Position numbers and translations under genes: made by a program. The notes beneath the pieces are model-generated. The model was given only the letters and a program-made list of their open reading frames with translations. It was not told the DNA's origin and did no database searches. A stretch of 64,000 bases of DNA from Flavobacterium piscis (lineage in GTDB: Bacteria > Bacteroidota > Bacteroidia > Flavobacteriales > Flavobacteriaceae): the NCBI RefSeq assembly GCF_001686925.1, contig NZ_LVEN01000050.1:124001-188000 (forward strand), written 5' to 3'. Positions 60,396 through 64,000 of this stretch are shown here, one piece after another (position 1 is the first letter of the stretch; every line of letters starts with the position of its first letter).

Positions 60396-61109
60396 TTACA
60401 ACAACTTCTGCACTTCCAATGCTGCAATAATTTGCTTTTTCATTATAGTATGAACATAATCTTTGGCCTCAGCATAAGAGATGGAATATTTACGCGGAAT
60501 ATCTTGTAAATGGTTAGGGAAGTTTGCTAGTAATTTATCGTAATAAAGATCTAATTCGCTTTCGTTGGGCATTTCGAATTGTAAGCGCAATTGAAATCGT
60601 CGCAATAAAGCAGTGTCAATAGTGTGGTAATGATTGGTAGCACAAATGAGCAAACTATCAGCGGGTAAATAATCAATCAACTGAATAATTGTGTTTACCA
60701 GACGTCTCATTTCGCCAACGTCTTTATCATCGATGTCACGGCTTTTACCAATCTGGTCGAACTCGTCTAAAAATAATACAGCCTTTTCTCTAATCGCTTT
60801 ATCGAAAATTGCTTTTACATTTTTTGAAGTTTCACCAATTCGCGCATTGATTAAAGTACTCAGATTGATGATTACGATATTTTTGTTTAAAGCAGTCGCA
60901 ATAGCTTTTGCCGTTGTTGTTTTACCACAGCCGGAATGACCATGAAGTAATATTTTGTTATCTACTTTAAGATTATACTTTTTTAATTCGTCAAGATATT
61001 GATGCTCTTTGATGGTTTGATGTAAGGCGGCTTTGTTTTCTTCGCTAAAAAGTAAATCGGCTAAAGCTACTTTTTCGGTATCGTTTACGGTAATTTCGTA
61101 TAGATTCAT
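60396..61109 (-). CDS. AAA+ family ATPase
   Basis: Start chosen at 61109 (MNLYEITVNDTEKVALADLLF), 237 residues; a TTG seven codons upstream would fall within the promoter element TAATTTTG (61128-61135). One AAA+ module: Walker A GHSGCGKTT, Walker B AVLFLDEFDQIG, sensor 1 ICATNHYHTID, and arginine finger region TALLRRFQLRLQFE. It resembles the small stand-alone proteasome/FtsH-type AAA proteins; the client is unknown. Its stop lies 117 bp from the small membrane protein. Confidence 0.88.
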   Translation of the reverse strand: MNLYEITVNDTEKVALADLLFSEENKAALHQTIKEHQYLDELKKYNLKVDNKILLHGHSGCGKTTTAKAIATALNKNIVIINLSTLINARIGETSKNVKAIFDKAIREKAVLFLDEFDQIGKSRDIDDKDVGEMRRLVNTIIQLIDYLPADSLLICATNHYHTIDTALLRRFQLRLQFEMPNESELDLYYDKLLANFPNHLQDIPRKYSISYAEAKDYVHTIMKKQIIAALEVQKLL

Positions 61110-61127
61110 CTTAATTTTTATTTGATG

Positions 61128-61135
61128 CAAAATTA
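61128..61135 (-). promoter_or_regulatory. Promoter -7 element of the AAA ATPase gene
   Basis: TAATTTTG on the minus strand, within the gap between yggS and the AAA gene. It gives a leader of about 15 nt. Confidence 0.5.
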
Positions 61136-61139
61136 GATT

Positions 61140-61871
61140 TTATTCTGCAATATTTTCATTCCATATCTCTTTTCCTAAAAATCGGTTTCCAAAAATCGAA
61201 GTGCCAATTCTCACCATATTAGATCCTTCGGCAATAGCCATTTCCAAATCCTGCGACATTCCCATAGAAAGTTTTAGTTCGCTTATTCCTTCTATTTTTG
61301 CTTTATAAATTTCATCCCTGATTTCTCGGAGTAATCTTAACGAAGGCTGCATTTTTTCTTTTTCGACATCTAATAAACCAATCGTCATCAAACCTTTTAT
61401 TTTTAAAGTCCCGTAATGGTTCATTTCACGAATAAAAGAAATTACTTCATCAGGTTTAAGCCCAAATTTACTTTCTTCGAATGAAGTATTCACTTGTATA
61501 AAAACATCCAGATTTTTTCCTTCTTTTTGTAATTGTTTGTCGAGTTCCTGTGCAAGATTCAGTCGGTCAAGTGATTGTATACAAGAAACATATTTTAAGA
61601 CATCTTTTATTTTGTTGGTTTGAAGATGACCAATAAAATGGCGTTCTACGTTTAATTCTTTTAAGCCAGGATCTTTATCCCGTAATTCCTGCATTTTGTT
61701 TTCACCAATTAAATTTTCACTGGCTTCGATTGCAATCCTGATTTTATCTGCAGGAACCGTTTTGGTAGCCAGTAATAATTGTACGTCAAGAGGATTCCTG
61801 CCTGAAAGTTTACAAGCAGCTTCGATTCGATCATGAACCTCTTTTAAATTGGAAATTATCATCTCTTTCAT
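61140..61871 (-). CDS. YggS-family PLP homeostasis protein
   Basis: 243 residues. A TIM-barrel PLP-binding protein with the PLP Lys in LLLATKTVPAD (K37), then GENKMQELRDK, HFIGHLQTNKIK, IQVNTSFEESKFG and LSMGMSQDLEMAIAEGSNMVRIGTSIFG. It buffers pyridoxal 5'-phosphate and has no known catalytic reaction. The TAATTTTG element at 61876-61883 ends only 4 bp before the ATG, so a leaderless transcript is likely. Upstream lie CCAG-type words that may bind the MocR regulator encoded nearby. Confidence 0.95.
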   Translation of the reverse strand: MKEMIISNLKEVHDRIEAACKLSGRNPLDVQLLLATKTVPADKIRIAIEASENLIGENKMQELRDKDPGLKELNVERHFIGHLQTNKIKDVLKYVSCIQSLDRLNLAQELDKQLQKEGKNLDVFIQVNTSFEESKFGLKPDEVISFIREMNHYGTLKIKGLMTIGLLDVEKEKMQPSLRLLREIRDEIYKAKIEGISELKLSMGMSQDLEMAIAEGSNMVRIGTSIFGNRFLGKEIWNENIAE

Positions 61872-61875
61872 TTGG

Positions 61876-61883
61876 CAAAATTA
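61876..61883 (-). promoter_or_regulatory. Promoter -7 element of yggS
   Basis: TAATTTTG on the minus strand, immediately adjacent to the start codon. Confidence 0.55.
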
Positions 61884-61906
61884 AGATTTGCCCCGATTAA
61901 AGCTGC

Positions 61907-62000
61907 GATCCAGTTTTTTGTATTTAGAGTAGTCCAGTTTTTACTTTGATTTTTAAATTACAACCAGACCAGTAATAGGTAATAAATACGAAAACTGGAT
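61907..62000. promoter_or_regulatory. Cluster of possible MocR operator words
   Basis: GATCCAGTTTT (61907-61917), TAGTCCAG (61930-61937), CCAGACCAG (61964-61972) and AAAACTGGAT (61991-62000). The first and last form an inverted pair. TAGTCCAG recurs on the minus strand at 63813-63820, directly before the MocR start codon. Confidence 0.4.
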
Positions 62001-62024
62001 GATGCAGCATCTTAGTAACAGCAG

Positions 62025-62032
62025 TAAATTTG
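62025..62032 (+). promoter_or_regulatory. Promoter -7 element of the DUF2024 gene
   Basis: TAAATTTG, 38 bp before the ATG at 62071. It excludes a longer start at 61999. Confidence 0.5.
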
Positions 62033-62070
62033 TTCTATCAAAAAACATCAATTATTTAATAGTATATAAT

Positions 62071-62334
62071 ATGAAAGTAGCAGTATGGGATACTTATGTA
62101 ACCCGAAAAGACGGAAAAATTATGCATTTTGATATTCTGGTAGATGAGAATACAAATGATGCAAATGCAATTTTTGAATTTGGTAAAAGTTATTTAAAAA
62201 CAGTTTCGCAAGAAGGTCAGCCTTTAACTTCAAAAGAATGCAGGTTTTGCCACATAGATAAAGCTCCTGCCGAAGTAGAAAACCAAATTCGTAAAAATGG
62301 TTTTTCTATTATCGAAATGGAAAATTGCAATTAA
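62071..62334 (+). CDS. DUF2024 family protein
   Basis: Start at 62071 (MKVAVWDTYVTRKDGKIMHFDILV), 87 residues, the normal length for this family. It contains SKECRFCHIDKAPAEV, with Cys-x2-Cys-His that might bind a metal or be redox active, which is inference. The function is unknown. It is divergent from yggS, with a 200-bp region holding CCAG-type words between them. Confidence 0.88.
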   Translation: MKVAVWDTYVTRKDGKIMHFDILVDENTNDANAIFEFGKSYLKTVSQEGQPLTSKECRFCHIDKAPAEVENQIRKNGFSIIEMENCN

Positions 62335-62399
62335 TTATTCTGCCAAAATAGAACAGAAGTGATGATAGACTGAAAGTGTTTTTACTTTTTCAGTCTTTT

Positions 62400-63812
62400 T
62401 TATAAGTACTCTGAAAGTGCTATAATTCCCTGTTCCATTTGTTGTTCTGTCAGCGATGCATAACCTAATCTAAATCCGGAGGCAGAATTGGTACAACTAA
62501 AATTTTCAGGATTCATAATTTTAATGCCTTTAGCCAATAATTGCTGGCAAACAAACGGTAAGTCAATTGTAGCATTTGGAACTATCCAAAAAGCCAAGCC
62601 TCCTTCTGGTTTAGTAAAAGTAATTTTATCTTTGAGATGTTGTTTACAGAGACTTTCAAAATAATCTCTTTTTGCTTTATAAATCAAGTTGGTTTTTTTA
62701 AGATGCCTTTTGATGATGCCTTCATTGATAAGATGCAATACCGCTTCTTCCATAATATTATCACCTTGCACATCGATTATTTTTCGATGTTCTCCTACCT
62801 TCTCAATTCTTTCAGGCGTACTTACCAAATAACCAATTCGCAATGCCGGAGCTACAATTTTGCTTAAAGTGCCAATGTAAATAAAGTTTTGTGCAGTTTC
62901 ATAACTCGAAATAGGTAAAATTGGGCGCTGACCAAAATGAAATTCATGATCATAATCGTCCTCGATAATCGTAAAACCGTATTTATTGGATAATTCAATT
63001 AGCTTTAATCTTTTTTTAAGGCTCATTGTTACCGTCGTCGGAAATTGATGGTGAGGCGTAACGTATATGGCTTTTATAGCGTTATATTTTTTCAGGTATT
63101 GTTCGACTTCATCCAAATTCAAACCATCCGGAGTAATGCTTACCGGCAGTAAAGCTGCGCCGGCATTTTCAAAAGCTTTCCATGCCGGCTGATAACCCGG
63201 ATTTTCGATCATAACAAAGTCTCCTTTCGAGAATAAAGAATGTGCTGCCAGATACATTGCCATTTGGCTGCCGCGCGTAATACAAATTTGATCGAGGGAA
63301 ATATTCATTCCTCTTTTAAAATTCAGCATTTGGGCAATTGCTTTTCTAAATTCAGTATTCCCAAATTCATTGCTGTAGCCCATGATTTGCCAACGCGATT
63401 TCCTGTTGAATATTTCTCTGTAAGCTCGCGCCAGATCTGTCATAGGAGCAAGGCGGCTATCAGGGAGACCGTCATCAAAAACAAGATGCGGTTTTATCTC
63501 TTCCTCAGTAGTATTTGCTTTTTGTTGCTGTTTTTTTTCGAGTCCACTTTCAGGTAATACATCAGCCACAAAGGTTCCTTTTCGATCCATTGTAATCAGC
63601 CATCCTTCGGCAGTCAAAACATCAAGGGCTTCAATTACGGTGTTGCGATTTACATGAAGTAAAACCGCTAACTGCCTGCTTCCTGGCAAAGCATTGCCAC
63701 TGGATAATTTGCCTGATTTTATAGCATTGATGATTGCATCGGCAATTTGAAGATAAAGTGCCGTATTCGATTTTTTGTCTAACTGAATTTCCAATGACCA
63801 AGGTCGTAACAT
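62400..63812 (-). CDS. MocR-type (GntR/aminotransferase) transcriptional regulator
   Basis: 470 residues. N-terminal GntR-type winged helix (about 10-75; LSSGNALPGSRQLAVLLHVNRNTVIEALDVL), a linker with a charged KKQQQK stretch, then a fold-type I aminotransferase domain with PLP Lys near 318 (GTLSKIVAPALRIGYL) and DDYDHEFHF. Regulators of this kind sense PLP or an amino acid derivative; PdxR controls PLP synthesis. Here the closest PLP-linked gene is yggS, 1.5 kb away. A TAACTTTG element (63856-63863) is the likely promoter. Confidence 0.93.
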   Translation of the reverse strand: MLRPWSLEIQLDKKSNTALYLQIADAIINAIKSGKLSSGNALPGSRQLAVLLHVNRNTVIEALDVLTAEGWLITMDRKGTFVADVLPESGLEKKQQQKANTTEEEIKPHLVFDDGLPDSRLAPMTDLARAYREIFNRKSRWQIMGYSNEFGNTEFRKAIAQMLNFKRGMNISLDQICITRGSQMAMYLAAHSLFSKGDFVMIENPGYQPAWKAFENAGAALLPVSITPDGLNLDEVEQYLKKYNAIKAIYVTPHHQFPTTVTMSLKKRLKLIELSNKYGFTIIEDDYDHEFHFGQRPILPISSYETAQNFIYIGTLSKIVAPALRIGYLVSTPERIEKVGEHRKIIDVQGDNIMEEAVLHLINEGIIKRHLKKTNLIYKAKRDYFESLCKQHLKDKITFTKPEGGLAFWIVPNATIDLPFVCQQLLAKGIKIMNPENFSCTNSASGFRLGYASLTEQQMEQGIIALSEYL

Positions 63813-63855
63813 CTGGACTAGTTTTTTATATTAAAACTATATTATATTGATAGAC

Positions 63856-63863
63856 CAAAGTTA
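63856..63863 (-). promoter_or_regulatory. Promoter -7 element of the mocR-type gene
   Basis: TAACTTTG on the minus strand. It gives a leader of about 40 nt that contains the CTGGACTA word at 63813-63820. Confidence 0.5.
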
Positions 63864-63936
63864 GGTTTTTTTGTGGAGCAAATAAAATCTGATTAATACA
63901 TGAAAAGATCTATTTTTTAATTCATTGCCAACGATT

Positions 63937-64000
63937 TTATTCTTCCAATATTTTTTCAGTATCAATGGCATTCTTTTCCTGATAAAGCATTTCACCCGTT
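63937..64000 (-). CDS. Possible C-terminal end of a gene running off the right edge
   Basis: A minus-strand frame enters from the edge and reads TGEMLYQEKNAIDTEKILEE before a stop at 63937-63939. About 20 codons are too few to name a family, and an open stretch of this length can occur by chance. Confidence 0.35.
   Translation of the reverse strand, partial: TGEMLYQEKNAIDTEKILEE

Noticed and set aside
63891..63921. Plus-strand small gene starting near 63900
   Set aside because: The frame after the ATG stops after six codons.

Overview
The window reads as chromosome from a Flavobacterium-type member of the Bacteroidota. It is AT-rich and carries the gliding lipoprotein gene gldB with gldC, the edge of a type IX secretion plug-protein gene, many Flavobacterium-type short intergenic repeats, and Bacteroidota promoters with the -7 element TAnnTTTG in front of well over a dozen genes. 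Several genes appear to start with TTG or GTG.

Layout. 1-8659: T9SS plug protein (partial), SNF2 helicase, methyltransferase, an inverted-repeat-flanked GxxExxY gene, map, a DUF445 membrane protein and gpmI. 9339-13312: two convergent L,D-transpeptidases, two identical tRNA-Gly(TCC) genes and peptidase E. 13477-18514: an overlapping run of three paralogous secreted CarboxypepD_reg-like proteins, a DUF6702-type protein and an M1 aminopeptidase. 18618-21764: tatA, PAP2 phosphatase, a 2-oxoglutarate dioxygenase, an O-methyltransferase and a LEA-like lipoprotein. 22019-25457: YceI/porin/YceI-like operon and a further YceI gene whose upstream region matches that of the operon. 25775-33570: rlmN, polyprenyl synthase, LemA/DUF2207, and an ECF sigma / anti-sigma-like / outer-membrane protein operon. 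33699-41024: dnaG, LuxR-type regulator, nadE, gldB-gldC, a lipoprotein, engB and an alpha/beta hydrolase.

41403-58047 is an almost complete division and cell wall (dcw) cluster in the order mraZ-rsmH-ftsL-ftsI-murE-mraY-[four-helix-bundle gene]-murD-ftsW-murG-murC-ftsQ-ftsA-ftsZ. It has a string of GTGGTA boxes in front of mraZ. After ftsZ come a yqeY-like gene, tRNA-Arg(TCG), an acyltransferase, an AAA ATPase, the PLP-homeostasis protein YggS, a DUF2024 protein and a MocR-type regulator.

Most genes are housekeeping. The unexplained structure is mainly in the spacers. A four-helix-bundle (23S-IVS-family) gene lies between mraY and murD inside a perfect 31-bp inverted repeat. A GxxExxY gene lies between degenerate inverted arms. 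Several gene-less elements (5569-5704, 7048-7124, 20415-20552) have the same paired-arm architecture. Together they suggest a class of small hairpin-forming cassettes, some carrying one small protein gene and some empty. Other notable points are a DnaG lacking all zinc ligands, an intrinsic terminator buried inside the opposing ldt gene, conserved upstream blocks on two YceI loci, likely leaderless rlmN and yggS transcripts, tandem repeats in the FtsZ linker, and a cluster of possible MocR operators between yggS and DUF2024.
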